From assembly GCA_016714565.1 (NCBI GenBank), contig JADKDM010000021.1, positions 33,236 to 97,235 on the forward strand: a stretch of DNA of 64,000 nt. The letters run 5' to 3'. A program made the position numbers and the translations under genes. Source of the stretch: Candidatus Villigracilis propinquus (GTDB taxonomy: Bacteria > Chloroflexota > Anaerolineae > Anaerolineales > Villigracilaceae). Under the pieces are notes generated by a model. It had not been told where the DNA came from and made no database searches. It worked only from the letters and a program-made list of their open reading frames with translations. This document shows positions 16,341-25,181 of the stretch, in pieces; the first letter of the stretch is position 1; every line of letters begins with the position of its first letter.

Positions 16341-18491
16341 TTAGCGTTCGATATAATTTCCGCAAGAAAAAACCGCATAATACCCATTCTTATAGAGCGG
16401 TATGCGTTGCTCTTCCAATAAACTTATCGAATTCCATATTGGATCGGTGTCACTGATAATTAGAACATCTATCAGATACTGCCTACACAAACTATCTATT
16501 GAGCGCCAGTTCGAATCATTGGTATCTGTGAAAATAACGCCTACATCCTCTACAAGCTTATTGAAAGCAGCGGGCGGAATCCCATAAGACGTGCGGGAAG
16601 CAACAACCATTTGATGCGTTCCGTACACTCCAGAAGAGTGATCTAAAAACACGAATGGGTTACTTTGAGTAATTACGCCGGCGGGGATGTTGTCGCGCAA
16701 ATAATCATAGGCGAGTCGGCCAAAATATGTACGCTCGCCCAAATACGTATCTGCGCTTAATTCATTTGGGAAGCCAACAATGGACGCGTCTATCATCATA
16801 GGCCACATCCGCAGCGCTATTCCTTCAAGCAATGTAGTTAAAAGTCCCACCACCAACGCCGCATTAATAACAGCGCTCAACATTGTTGTGCTGCGAGTCG
16901 TACCTGAAACTTTTGGTGCCAATGCATTTTTATAACGACTGTCTTTTCCGACCACATCTGCAGCCCAAACAATCAAAATAAATTGAACTGGCAACCACCC
17001 TCTAATTCCCAAGTCATTAATAGAGATAATGTCTGAATAGAGAAACGACATTAATATTGTTACTACCGCAACCAAAATCAATTCGGGCACATAATATCGA
17101 TTCTGTCCGGCGATCTTTTCGCGGAAACGGGAGCCAATCCACAGCAGAGCAACTATAAAGAAAAATCCAAACTCAAACAAATAATTCAATGGCAACATTA
17201 AAAAATTAATGGCATAAAATGCAATTCGTGGAAGAAAAGTCAGAAAGGCACTGAAAATGAATGGACGAACATAAAACGCCACTGGTATTCCTCCCCCTGA
17301 ATACGAGGAAGCGCCCGCCTGAAACAACCCGGCGATGAAGGGAGAAACAAATATCATCCCTGAAATCCCTCCCAGCGCCATCCACAATACGAGTTCACGC
17401 CCCTGGTTCTGAAAATAGATCACAATCATCCATACCGCCCAGAACACGGCGAACACAAACATTCCCCAAACCGATAAACCAAAGGCAGAAGCAAAGGCAA
17501 GTCCAATCAATACCGCTGCCATTAATTTTCGAGACCGCACAGAAGAAGCGTGATAAACAAAAATCATCAATGCGGTCATGCATGCAAGCGCAGCCGAAAC
17601 ATGATGAGGCACCCACATCACTGCATTCAACCAAGACATAATCGGCATATTCCAGCCCTCAACACGTCCTTCAAAGGGCAAATAGCCAAGCCTTGCCTTA
17701 ACAATCGCCATGATTATCATAACAATGATAAAGTCCAAACCACCGACCGCTAAAAATTTTAGCGCATGGATTGAATTTAGCCATGAGTTAATTCGAGAGT
17801 TACTATTTCGCAAGCGCATATAAGTGGCCATCGTGGAGGCAATTGCGATCCCACACCAACTGATGCTCGCGATCATCGCCTGATATGCACTAACCCAAGG
17901 GCCACCAACTTGATCCACTATACTCCCGAGAATATACCAAAAGTAATATAGGAAGTTCAGTGGTACTGGATGTCCGGGGTAGTAAGAAGGGTTGAGCGGT
18001 GGAACGCCTGTCCGGGTGATGGCATCCACCATGGCAACACGAGTAATCATATCGTACGAATTAGTACTGAAATAAAGCCGCTCTCCAATTTGTACTTCCA
18101 TCAACATTAAAATAGAGAATATTACCCAGGCAATCACAGAAAAAAAAGCCAGTTTTTGGTACTTAGCTGTTTCTAAAGAATAAACAAACTTGGCATCAAT
18201 TTTCTGTCTGCCGCGAAAATGAAGGATAGCCCATATAAAGAAGACAACCAACAGAAGAACGATCACAACGCTGGAAGATGTAAATCGATATATCAGGAAA
18301 ACAAGTATGGGGCTGAATGCATTTGAAAGCGTTACCCCTATGATGAGCTTAACACCTGTCAGCCGCTTCCTAAACTCAAAGAGGTTGAGCCACCAGCCAA
18401 TTACATATCCAGGAAAAACAAAAATCAGAGTAAATAAAAGTACGGCATAAAGTGACCCAAAGATATCTTGAAAAGTATAATTAAATGGCAT
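16341..18491 (-). CDS. Large polytopic membrane protein (Chloroflexi/archaea YYY-type, DUF2298-like)
   Basis: 716 residues from the ATG at 18491 (an in-frame TTG lies at 18500). More than twelve hydrophobic segments. Motifs near residue 165-185 (NPSYYPGHPVPLNFLYYFWY) and RVAMVDAITRTGVPPLNP recall the Chlor_Arch_YYY family, which looks like a distant GT-C glycosyltransferase relative. The last 120 residues are soluble and aspartate-rich (DTYLGERTYFGRLAYDYLRD, then TDTNDSNWRSIDSLC). It is convergent with the methyltransferase, 14 nt away. Function unknown; a sugar-transfer or surface-polymer role is inference. Confidence 0.7.
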   Translation of the reverse strand: MPFNYTFQDIFGSLYAVLLFTLIFVFPGYVIGWWLNLFEFRKRLTGVKLIIGVTLSNAFSPILVFLIYRFTSSSVVIVLLLVVFFIWAILHFRGRQKIDAKFVYSLETAKYQKLAFFSVIAWVIFSILMLMEVQIGERLYFSTNSYDMITRVAMVDAITRTGVPPLNPSYYPGHPVPLNFLYYFWYILGSIVDQVGGPWVSAYQAMIASISWCGIAIASTMATYMRLRNSNSRINSWLNSIHALKFLAVGGLDFIIVMIIMAIVKARLGYLPFEGRVEGWNMPIMSWLNAVMWVPHHVSAALACMTALMIFVYHASSVRSRKLMAAVLIGLAFASAFGLSVWGMFVFAVFWAVWMIVIYFQNQGRELVLWMALGGISGMIFVSPFIAGLFQAGASSYSGGGIPVAFYVRPFIFSAFLTFLPRIAFYAINFLMLPLNYLFEFGFFFIVALLWIGSRFREKIAGQNRYYVPELILVAVVTILMSFLYSDIISINDLGIRGWLPVQFILIVWAADVVGKDSRYKNALAPKVSGTTRSTTMLSAVINAALVVGLLTTLLEGIALRMWPMMIDASIVGFPNELSADTYLGERTYFGRLAYDYLRDNIPAGVITQSNPFVFLDHSSGVYGTHQMVVASRTSYGIPPAAFNKLVEDVGVIFTDTNDSNWRSIDSLCRQYLIDVLIISDTDPIWNSISLLEEQRIPLYKNGYYAVFSCGNYIER

Positions 18492-18595
18492 GATTATCAA
18501 CCCGGTTTTCTTGTGTGGCGTTACAATAAATTTTACGCATATTTGTTATTCCCCTTAGCAACGATTATATCCTACCAAATAACAACAAAAGTCCG

Positions 18596-18639
18596 ATAAT
18601 AAGAACCGCCTTCATCATGATGAGGGCGGTCCTTATTAT
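18596..18639. terminator. Near-palindromic terminator after the pyrophosphatase gene
   Basis: A 44-nt almost perfect palindrome, ATAATAAG-ACCGCC on the left and GGCGGTCCTTATTAT on the right, with GATGA/TCATC pairing inside. It lies 6 nt past the end of hppA and is followed, in the direction of hppA, by further T. Confidence 0.75.
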
Positions 18640-18644
18640 TAGTT

Positions 18645-21056
18645 CTATTTTTTCTTGCCGACAGGTTTTTTCTTCGTATTAGCGGCAGGCGCTTCAATCT
18701 CCGCGACCATCGACTGGGCGGGAGCCTTGGAGCGGATCACCGCCCAAGCCAACACGCCAATCAAAATCAGCGCTACAACCCACACGCCAATTCTTGTACT
18801 TACAGACAAACCCGGCTGCGCATACTGCACCACGATTGGGGCAATGATCACCGCAACAAGATTGACCACCTTGATCATCGGGTTGAGAGCGGGGCCGGCT
18901 GTATCCTTGAAGGGATCACCAACAGTATCGCCCACCACGCCAGCTTTATGGCGTTCAGAGCCTTTACCGAGGTTATTCTTCGGATCCTTAGGCTCATCTT
19001 CGATCAACTTCTTGGCATTGTCCCATGCTCCACCGGAGTTATTCAAGAAGACAGCCAACAATTGACCGGAGACAATGATGCCGGCGAGGAAGCCGCCGAG
19101 CGCTTCAACTTGCAAGGTCAGGCCAACCACAATCGGAGTGACGATACCAAGCAAGGCGAGGGATACAAGTTCCTTCTGCGCAGCGGTTGTGGAAATGCCG
19201 ACCGCTTGTGCATAATCAGGCTTTACTTTTCCTTCCAATACACCAAGTTTGAACTGGCGGCGAACTTCCAACACAATGAGCGAAGCAGCACGAGTTACTG
19301 CTTGAATGGCAAAGGATGAGAACAACCAGGGTAACGCACCACCGATAAGCATACCAACAAACACCTGGGGAACATCAACACGAATACCAATGGATTGAAT
19401 TTGTCCTTCGAGCGGAACACCGAAACTGGCCTGAGCGCGGGAAACATCTACAAGGAAAGAGCCGAAGAGCGAAACTGCTGCAATTACAGCCGAACCAATC
19501 GCAACGCCCTTCGTAATAGCTTTGGTTGTGTTACCCACTGCATCTAGATCGGCCATGATCTGCTGGGCATCCTTGGTAGCCTTGTCCGTTTTACCAGACC
19601 AAGACATTTCACCAATACCATTAGCATTGTCAGCAATCGGGCCAAAGGAGTCCATCGCTACGTTGTTACCCGTAAGGGTCAGCATACCAATGCCGGTCAT
19701 CGCCACGCCATATAGAACAAAGGTTGCGCGCACCGTACCATCAACACCAGGAATGGTGCCGAAGATAAAGATGGAAGCGATGATGGTCAATGCGATCACA
19801 AGCACCGACCAGACAGACGACTCGAAACCGATAGATATGCCGCTCAAGATCAATGTAGCCGGGCCAGTATCTGCCGACTTCTTGATATCGTTTACCGGTG
19901 AAGCGTGAGTGCCGGTGAAGTATTCTGTCAAACGGTCAATCACAATGGCAAGCAAAACACCCACGCCAACCGCAGTCGGCATGCGCCACCAACCACCCCA
20001 CGCTGCCATTTCAGGGGAATTCAAATAAAGGAAACCGGCAATAAAGAACAGGACGGCTGAGATCAAAGCCGATGTCAGGAAGCCGCTAAAAATCGCCTTC
20101 ATCGCATCTTCACTCTTACCAGTCTTGCCAGCCTTAACAAAGTACGTACCAATGATGGATGACAAAACACCAATACCGCGAACCATCAACGGGAAGATGA
20201 TCCATTCAAGGCGGCCGGTTGCATGCCAAAGAGCAAGACCAAGAATCAGGCCCGAAACGATCGTCACTTCATAGGATTCAAAAATATCAGCGGCCATACC
20301 CGCACAGTCACCGACGTTATCGCCTACGAGATCGGCGATAACAGCAGGATTGCGCGGATCATCCTCAGGGATGCCTGCTTCTACTTTACCGACCAGATCT
20401 GCACCTACATCAGCGGCCTTGGTGAAGATACCGCCGCCCACGCGCATGAACAACGCAAGCAGGGTCCCGCCGAAGCCAAATCCAAGCAGGGCATCTGGAG
20501 CGGCAATACCAAGAATAATGAAGATAATGGTTCCGCCAAGCAGGCCGAGACCATCGGTAAGCATGCCGGTGATGGTACCGGCGCGGTACGCGATACGAAG
20601 AGCTTCACCAAAAGATCGCTTTGAAGCAGCCGCAACCCGAACGTTGCCTTCAATGGCCATGCGCATACCGATCTGGCCGACGGTAAGAGAAAAGCCTGCA
20701 CCCATTACAAAGGCCAGCGCACGTGCAATTCCTATAATAAAGCGGACCTGATCAGGGGTTTGTCCGGAAAAACGCTCGAGAGCTTCCGGGGTTGGGGGGA
20801 CAATATATACTGAGAAGAAAAGTGCAAAAGTGAGAACAACGATCAAAGGAACGATTGAGCGAATTTGCCTCTGCAAATAGGCATTCGCGCCATCCTTGAT
20901 TGCGCCCCATACTTCCTGCATTTTTTCAGTGCCTTTGTCTTCACGCAGGATTTGGGAACGGAGAAGAAGCGCGTACAACAAACCGACAATAGCGATGCCA
21001 AATACGACCCAGATCGCTATCGCCTCCAAAGAGGTAAGTCCTTGCATATAGTACAT
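18645..21056 (-). CDS. hppA: Membrane-bound proton-translocating pyrophosphatase (K+-independent type)
   Basis: 803 residues, about 16 membrane segments. The catalytic loop KAADVGADLVGKVEAGIPED and DLVGDNVGDCAGMAADIFES (near 210-265) binds pyrophosphate and Mg2+; the second conserved loop is KEL/DNSGGAWDNAKK and DTVGDPFKDTAGP. The diagnostic site reads GNTTKAITKG with Lys512 and Thr515, the pair found in K+-independent, H+-pumping enzymes (K+-dependent ones have Ala in place of Lys). It couples pyrophosphate hydrolysis to proton export. The C-terminus ends with a Lys-rich tail (TKKKPVGKKK). AAGGGA precedes the ATG. Confidence 0.95.
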   Translation of the reverse strand: MYYMQGLTSLEAIAIWVVFGIAIVGLLYALLLRSQILREDKGTEKMQEVWGAIKDGANAYLQRQIRSIVPLIVVLTFALFFSVYIVPPTPEALERFSGQTPDQVRFIIGIARALAFVMGAGFSLTVGQIGMRMAIEGNVRVAAASKRSFGEALRIAYRAGTITGMLTDGLGLLGGTIIFIILGIAAPDALLGFGFGGTLLALFMRVGGGIFTKAADVGADLVGKVEAGIPEDDPRNPAVIADLVGDNVGDCAGMAADIFESYEVTIVSGLILGLALWHATGRLEWIIFPLMVRGIGVLSSIIGTYFVKAGKTGKSEDAMKAIFSGFLTSALISAVLFFIAGFLYLNSPEMAAWGGWWRMPTAVGVGVLLAIVIDRLTEYFTGTHASPVNDIKKSADTGPATLILSGISIGFESSVWSVLVIALTIIASIFIFGTIPGVDGTVRATFVLYGVAMTGIGMLTLTGNNVAMDSFGPIADNANGIGEMSWSGKTDKATKDAQQIMADLDAVGNTTKAITKGVAIGSAVIAAVSLFGSFLVDVSRAQASFGVPLEGQIQSIGIRVDVPQVFVGMLIGGALPWLFSSFAIQAVTRAASLIVLEVRRQFKLGVLEGKVKPDYAQAVGISTTAAQKELVSLALLGIVTPIVVGLTLQVEALGGFLAGIIVSGQLLAVFLNNSGGAWDNAKKLIEDEPKDPKNNLGKGSERHKAGVVGDTVGDPFKDTAGPALNPMIKVVNLVAVIIAPIVVQYAQPGLSVSTRIGVWVVALILIGVLAWAVIRSKAPAQSMVAEIEAPAANTKKKPVGKKK

Positions 21057-21253
21057 TGGTTGATCCCTTCTAGTAGGAATGAAAGATAGGCATTTCGCCT
21101 TAAGAGCACACGGATTCTACAGTCGCAAATTGATTGTGTCAAGAAAATGAGCGCGCATTAATCTCTTGATGCTGCGTAAGTTGACAACACACACCAAACC
21201 TGATAATATTTGGCGAAATTAGCTGTATCAATCATCAAAAAGGAGAAACAAAC

Positions 21254-21661
21254 ATGCTCCAGGAAATTGAAACTCAACTTTTCACAATTACTCCAGCCGC
21301 AAGCCAGGCTGTCAAAGATATCCTTTCCCAGCGCAAGCTTGAAGGGTACGCCCTTCGCGTATATGTCGCGGGCGGCGGTTGCTGCGGCGTAAACTTCGGC
21401 ATGGCACTCGACAATAATTTTCGTGACGTGGACACCACATTCGAATCAAACGGCGTGAAGGTGGTTGTTGATGAAGTCTCCGTTGATTACCTTCGTGACG
21501 CGACCGTGGATTTCGTGAATGATCCCCAGCACGGCGCGGGTTTTGCAGTCACCGGCCCCAATGCCAAGGGTAAATCTGAGGGCGGGTGCGCATGTAACAG
21601 CAACAGCGCCGAAAGTTCCTGTGGGTGTGGCGGCGGCGGAGCTTGTTCTTGCAGTAACTAA
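21254..21661 (+). CDS. A-type Fe-S cluster carrier (HesB/IscA/ErpA family) with Cys-rich tail
   Basis: 135 residues. The core (about 10-100) has the family fold signature: ITPAASQAVKDIL, LRVYVAGGGCCGVNFGMAL and the closing FVNDPQHGAGFAVTGPN. A-type carriers normally hold one Cys in the loop and a CxC near the end. Here the loop has C43 and C44, the end has C112-x-C114, and an added glycine-rich tail holds two more CxC pairs (C123/C125, C131/C133). It probably carries or delivers Fe-S clusters. AAAAGGAG stands 8 nt before the ATG. It is a single gene away from the suf operon. Confidence 0.85.
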   Translation: MLQEIETQLFTITPAASQAVKDILSQRKLEGYALRVYVAGGGCCGVNFGMALDNNFRDVDTTFESNGVKVVVDEVSVDYLRDATVDFVNDPQHGAGFAVTGPNAKGKSEGGCACNSNSAESSCGCGGGGACSCSN

Positions 21662-21684
21662 GAAAATTTGATGGTAAAAGCAAT

Positions 21685-21716
21685 AAAAAATGACCGGGTT
21701 CGCCGGTCATTTTTTA
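21685..21716. terminator. Bidirectional intrinsic terminator
   Basis: TGACCGG (21691-21697) pairs with CCGGTCA (21703-21709) around the loop GTTCG; A6 on the left and T6 on the right extend the stem and give U-tracts in both directions. Shared by the convergent genes ending at 21661 and 21714. Confidence 0.85.
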
Positions 21717-22340
21717 TTGTCCACGCAGGAAAGAAATCAATGCTCCGAAGCCCCCAATAAAACCCAAACCGAAGATTAGCAACCCGAGTGGAATCCTGTT
21801 GGTCGTTGACGCATCGTTTAAGAAAGTGGCAATAACCAATGGGGCGGGTTGGGTAAATGTCGGCAACCTCGTAGGTACAACAGGGGTTACAAAGGCGGCC
21901 ACCAGAGTTGGGTCAATCGTTGGTGTGGATGCCGGAGTTGGAGTGGATGGTGCTTCGAGAACAGGCAGTTTGCCCGTCTTCTTGATCGTTACATAAGGGC
22001 CATATATCCATGCAACAGAATCAACCACTCCCTGGTAGCTCACCTGTATCCAGTCGCCATCTTCTGATATACCCAATGCCGGCACTTCCTGACCTTTTAG
22101 CAAAATTCCGATGGAAGGGTACAAATAAGAACTCGGGCCGGAGAAAACATTGACGATTTCGATATCCAGATTTACAGCAACGATCATTCCAGAAGGTGTT
22201 CCGGTAACCGTAGGGATCGAGCCGGTAGGCTGTTGGGCAAGAACGGAAATTGGCATGGGGAAGTAAAAGACACTTGCCATGCCGGCAAAAATCGTTGAAA
22301 TGATTAGGACGAGTCGCAGTTTAGGATTAAATTTAGGCAT
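21714..22340 (-). CDS. Surface protein with SH3-like domain and C-terminal membrane anchor
   Basis: 208 residues. Signal peptide (about 1-36, ending VLAQQ), then an SH3-like domain (about 50-118: VNVFSGPSSYLYPSIGILLKG and DWIQVSYQGVVDSVAWIYG), a Thr/Pro linker ending PTRLPTFTQPAP, and a hydrophobic C-terminal helix (LGLLIFGLGFIGGFGALISF). It is a paralogue of the gene at 22344-22958, with the same order and the same PTIDPTL and RLPTFT motifs. Likely extracytoplasmic, of unknown ligand. Only 3 nt separate it from that gene. Confidence 0.82.
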   Translation of the reverse strand: MPKFNPKLRLVLIISTIFAGMASVFYFPMPISVLAQQPTGSIPTVTGTPSGMIVAVNLDIEIVNVFSGPSSYLYPSIGILLKGQEVPALGISEDGDWIQVSYQGVVDSVAWIYGPYVTIKKTGKLPVLEAPSTPTPASTPTIDPTLVAAFVTPVVPTRLPTFTQPAPLVIATFLNDASTTNRIPLGLLIFGLGFIGGFGALISFLRGQ

Positions 22341-22343
22341 TAT

Positions 22344-22958
22344 TCACGATCGTCGTATTATCGACAATGGCAGGCCAATCAAACCCAATACAGCGAAAGC
22401 AAGAATGATCACTCCCAAAGGAACCGAGTCTTCCGATTTACTGGAAGGCTGCACATAGGCTGGCAGCGTTAATGATGGCGGTGGCGTAAATGTTGGCAAC
22501 CGCGTGGCAGTCGGGGCGATGTTAAACTGCGCTGCAAGCGTTGGGTCTACCGTAGAAGTTGGAGGTTGAACTGGAGTTGGGGGCGCATCAACAATCTGCA
22601 AGGCACCGGGGGAAACCTGAACAAGTGGAGAGTACACCCAGCCCCTATTATCTGGAGCGCCGGGGAATTCGATCTGAATCCAATCACCACCTTGGGACCT
22701 GCCAAGAGCTGGAGCAGTGGAACCTGTAATCAGTGTACCTACAATGGGATAAACATAAGAGCTTGGCCCCATTCGTACATTTATTTGAGGTTCATCAGTT
22801 ACCACGGTGATAAACATGCCGGAGGCTGGTACATCTGTCGGTTGTTGAGCCAGCGCTTCGGTCGGGGAGGAAGCGGAATACAGTCCAAATATTAGTAAGG
22901 CTGTCAGTAGTGGTACGATGGGGTGAAACCAGTTTCTTGTCATTTCGTATTTATTCAT
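22344..22958 (-). CDS. Surface protein with SH3-like domain and C-terminal membrane anchor (paralogue)
   Basis: 204 residues from the ATG at 22958; a TTG at 22973 and an ATG at 22943 are alternatives, none with a clear ribosome-binding site. Layout as in its neighbour: signal peptide ending ALAQQ, SH3-like domain (INVRMGPSSYVYPIVGTLIT, then DWIQIEF and NRGWVYSP), linker with PTSTVDPTLAAQF and TRLPTFTPP, C-terminal helix (LGVIILAFAVLGLIGLPLSI) and a short positive end (IRRS). The pair is a tandem duplication. Divergent from the zinc-ribbon gene at 22994, 35 nt away. Confidence 0.82.
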   Translation of the reverse strand: MNKYEMTRNWFHPIVPLLTALLIFGLYSASSPTEALAQQPTDVPASGMFITVVTDEPQINVRMGPSSYVYPIVGTLITGSTAPALGRSQGGDWIQIEFPGAPDNRGWVYSPLVQVSPGALQIVDAPPTPVQPPTSTVDPTLAAQFNIAPTATRLPTFTPPPSLTLPAYVQPSSKSEDSVPLGVIILAFAVLGLIGLPLSIIRRS

Positions 22959-22980
22959 CAAGGAGAATCGCAAAGGCGAT

Positions 22981-22986
22981 TATAAT
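22981..22986 (+). promoter_or_regulatory. -10 box TATAAT, leaderless start of the zinc-ribbon gene
   Basis: Perfect TATAAT followed by 7 nt and the ATG at 22994, so transcription would begin at or next to the start codon. No good -35 is visible 17 nt upstream and there is no ribosome-binding site. Confidence 0.5.
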
Positions 22987-22993
22987 CGACTTC

Positions 22994-23584
22994 ATGGACC
23001 GAAAAATCTTTCACGGAACGATCAAGCCTGTGGATATTGCCCAGGCTTTGCTTGGGGAATTCAATCAGGGAAATCTGCGGGCACAGACCTTGGGGAAAAG
23101 CGACAAAATGGTTGTGCAAATAGGCTCGCGTCCCGATGCATCCTCCGGCGGACAGACTGCAATGACCGTGACAATTCAGAGAACCGAGGATGGAATTATC
23201 GTGGAGATCGGCCAGCAGGCATGGCTTGGTGTTGCAGCCAGCCTTGGGACGACCGCCCTGGCCGCGCTTAGGAATCCCTTCAGCCTGCTCGGACGTTTGG
23301 ATGATATTGCCCAAGATATTGAGCACCTTCAGCTTAATGAACGAATTTGGCAGGTGATCACAGAATATGTTAAATCGGTCGGCGTTTCGACGGATCTCTC
23401 TGACAAGCTGAAACGAACAACCTGCCAGTACTGCGATACGGCCAACCCTGTCGGCGCCTCCTCCTGTACAGCTTGCGGCGCGCCATTGGGACTAGCACAG
23501 CCTGATACCTGCAAAAAATGCGGGTACGTGGTGAAGAAAAGCGATAAAACCTGCCCCAACTGCAAACAACCTTTGTTTTTATAA
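22994..23584 (+). CDS. Protein with two C-terminal zinc ribbons, function unknown
   Basis: 196 residues from the ATG at 22994 (MDRKIFHGTI). The first 130 residues form one domain with strand-rich start (KMVVQIGSRP, MTVTIQRTEDGIIVEIGQQA), then a hydrophobic hairpin-like middle (LGVAASLGTTALAALRNP) that may touch the membrane. The end holds two CxxC...CxxC knuckles: CQYC/CTAC and CKKC/CPNC. No enzyme family recognised; this arrangement is common in small Chloroflexi proteins next to FHA genes, as here (FHA gene at 23893). Confidence 0.75.
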   Translation: MDRKIFHGTIKPVDIAQALLGEFNQGNLRAQTLGKSDKMVVQIGSRPDASSGGQTAMTVTIQRTEDGIIVEIGQQAWLGVAASLGTTALAALRNPFSLLGRLDDIAQDIEHLQLNERIWQVITEYVKSVGVSTDLSDKLKRTTCQYCDTANPVGASSCTACGAPLGLAQPDTCKKCGYVVKKSDKTCPNCKQPLFL

Positions 23585-23892
23585 ACTCAATCTTGGTGAT
23601 TACATACCAAACGCAAAATACGCATTTTCCGCACCCTGCCATTCGACTTCGCCCCTCGACTTGCACTTATCGCTCCCTCAATAGGAAGCGCAGGCGCGTA
23701 AGGTAAGTGAGTAAGAAGAAAAAGCGCCATGCTGCGCAGTAAGATTTACTGGCAGAACAGACAATACGGTTGAGTGAAAACCCGGGTAAAAAGTCCTTTT
23801 ATTCGTTACTCCCGTTTTTATACTCTTGCGGCTATTATCAGGCTTGCGCAATTACCCGTCGCATTCTATAATGACTCAAGAGCAAGGTATAT
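23585..23892. other. 308-bp intergenic stretch before the FHA genes
   Basis: No gene seen. It contains a short palindrome around GCAAAATACGCATTTTCCGC, a degraded copy of the CTTCG/GCGTAAGG-type dispersed sequence (23645-23712, compare 57880-57925), and the promoter at 23844-23872. Confidence 0.5.
23844..23872 (+). promoter_or_regulatory. Sigma-70-type promoter of the FHA gene cluster
   Basis: TTGCGC (23844-23849), 17-nt spacer, TATAAT (23867-23872). The predicted start falls near 23880, giving a short leader with AAGG before the ATG at 23893. Confidence 0.6.
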
Positions 23893-24711
23893 ATGAACCT
23901 GAGAGAAATCGAAGCCCGTCTCCAATCTCTTGTGGAAGTTGATTTACTTAGCCTTCTTCCAGGGAAAAAAGTGGAGGATGTGATCATCCAAAAGCTGGCG
24001 GCGGCAATACACCTGAACACACTATCGCTGGAAAACGGCAGCCTTGCCGCCCCAGACGTATATACTTTGGTTATACACCCCATTACTTCTGGAAAGTGGC
24101 TTGATCAGCAATTACTTGCAATACTGTTGCATTCGATCACTACTGTGGCTCAGGAAGCCGGATTCAAGTTTACAATATCTCCAACAATTACCATATCCAC
24201 TGACGAGAAAATACCTTTAAATGATGCTGAAATCATCGCATCACATCGGATCGAATCTATGTCTGAAACAAACGCAACACCTCTGGAAACTGGAAGCCTT
24301 GAAGATAACAGCAAGATCCCTGAAAATGCCTTTTTGATCGTTGAAGGCGTAAAGGTATTCCCACTTGTCCTTCCAGTTGTAAATATTGGACGGAGGCTGG
24401 ACAATCAACTTATCATTGACGATCCCCGCGTTTCACGCAATCATGCCCAGCTTCGCACTATCAAAGGCCGGTATGTAGTGTTTGACCTGAATTCCACTGG
24501 CGGCACTTTTGTGAACGGCCAGCGGACAAGCCAAAGCGTGCTCTACCCGGGCGATGTGATCTCTCTTGCTGGTGTGGCACTCATTTTTGGTCAGGATAAC
24601 CCGCCTCCACGCCCCGACCTGAAAGACACATCCCCCTTCCAAAATGCAGCCTCGGACCGTCCAACTGCGTTGCTCAAAGAACATTCCACAGCAAGACTAA
24701 GAAAAAAATGA
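23893..24711 (+). CDS. FhaA-like protein: DUF3662-type N-terminal domain plus FHA domain
   Basis: 272 residues. The N-terminal 100 residues (MNLREIEARLQSLVE, VEDVIIQKLAAAI, LVIHP, a long helix) match the DUF3662-type domain found at the start of actinobacterial FhaA. The FHA domain is at about 160-240: VVNIGRRLDNQLII, DDPRVSRNHAQL (phosphothreonine-binding Arg, Ser, Arg-Asn-His), LNSTGGTFVNGQ. FHA domains read Thr phosphorylation and in this context link kinase signalling to wall growth. Overlaps the next gene by 4 nt (ATGA). No kinase gene is in the window. Confidence 0.9.
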   Translation: MNLREIEARLQSLVEVDLLSLLPGKKVEDVIIQKLAAAIHLNTLSLENGSLAAPDVYTLVIHPITSGKWLDQQLLAILLHSITTVAQEAGFKFTISPTITISTDEKIPLNDAEIIASHRIESMSETNATPLETGSLEDNSKIPENAFLIVEGVKVFPLVLPVVNIGRRLDNQLIIDDPRVSRNHAQLRTIKGRYVVFDLNSTGGTFVNGQRTSQSVLYPGDVISLAGVALIFGQDNPPPRPDLKDTSPFQNAASDRPTALLKEHSTARLRKK

Positions 24712-25181
24712 GCGGGTCAATCGTTCTGGCTCTACGGCTGACAACTGCGTTGGCTCTTTTTGGCTTTTTGGGGTGGTCTTTATTTTTTCTATACCGTGAA
24801 GTAAACAGACAAGGCTTATCGCTTGCAAATCGCCGTATTCCTGGAATCAGCCTCACGGTCAGGCAAGAGGCGGGAACTTCATCCTTGAAATATTTCGCCC
24901 AATCAGAGATCATACTTGGGCGCGACCCGGGCTGCGATATCCCATTAACGGACAATACCATTTCAACGCGCCACGCGCAGTTGACCTATCATCACAACCA
25001 ATGGTGGCTGGAGGATCTGGCATCCACGAACGGAACGATTCTAAATGGGACGCAGGTCAACATGCCCACCGTGATCACATCTGGTGACGAAATAAAATGT
25101 GGAGCAACCCGCCTGACGGTAAGTCTGTCGGAAAACATCATCAACGAACCCACTCAAAAGATAGGAAAAAAACATGGATAA
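24708..25181 (+). CDS. Membrane-anchored FHA domain protein (FhaB-like)
   Basis: 157 residues. One N-terminal membrane helix (about 8-33: LTTALALFGFLGWSLFFLY), then an FHA domain (about 65-140) with EIILGRDPGCDIPL, TISTRHAQLTYH (Arg/His of the phosphopeptide pocket) and DLASTNGTILNG. This is the order and size of FhaB, which is also a short membrane-linked FHA protein after FhaA in Actinobacteria. Translationally coupled to both neighbours: ATGA overlap upstream and an 8-nt overlap with mtnP downstream. Confidence 0.9.
   Translation: MSGSIVLALRLTTALALFGFLGWSLFFLYREVNRQGLSLANRRIPGISLTVRQEAGTSSLKYFAQSEIILGRDPGCDIPLTDNTISTRHAQLTYHHNQWWLEDLASTNGTILNGTQVNMPTVITSGDEIKCGATRLTVSLSENIINEPTQKIGKKHG

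Noticed and set aside
18655..19319. Plus-strand frames opposite the pyrophosphatase gene
   Set aside because: The minus strand encodes a complete and highly conserved pyrophosphatase; the plus frames are reverse translations with no domain.
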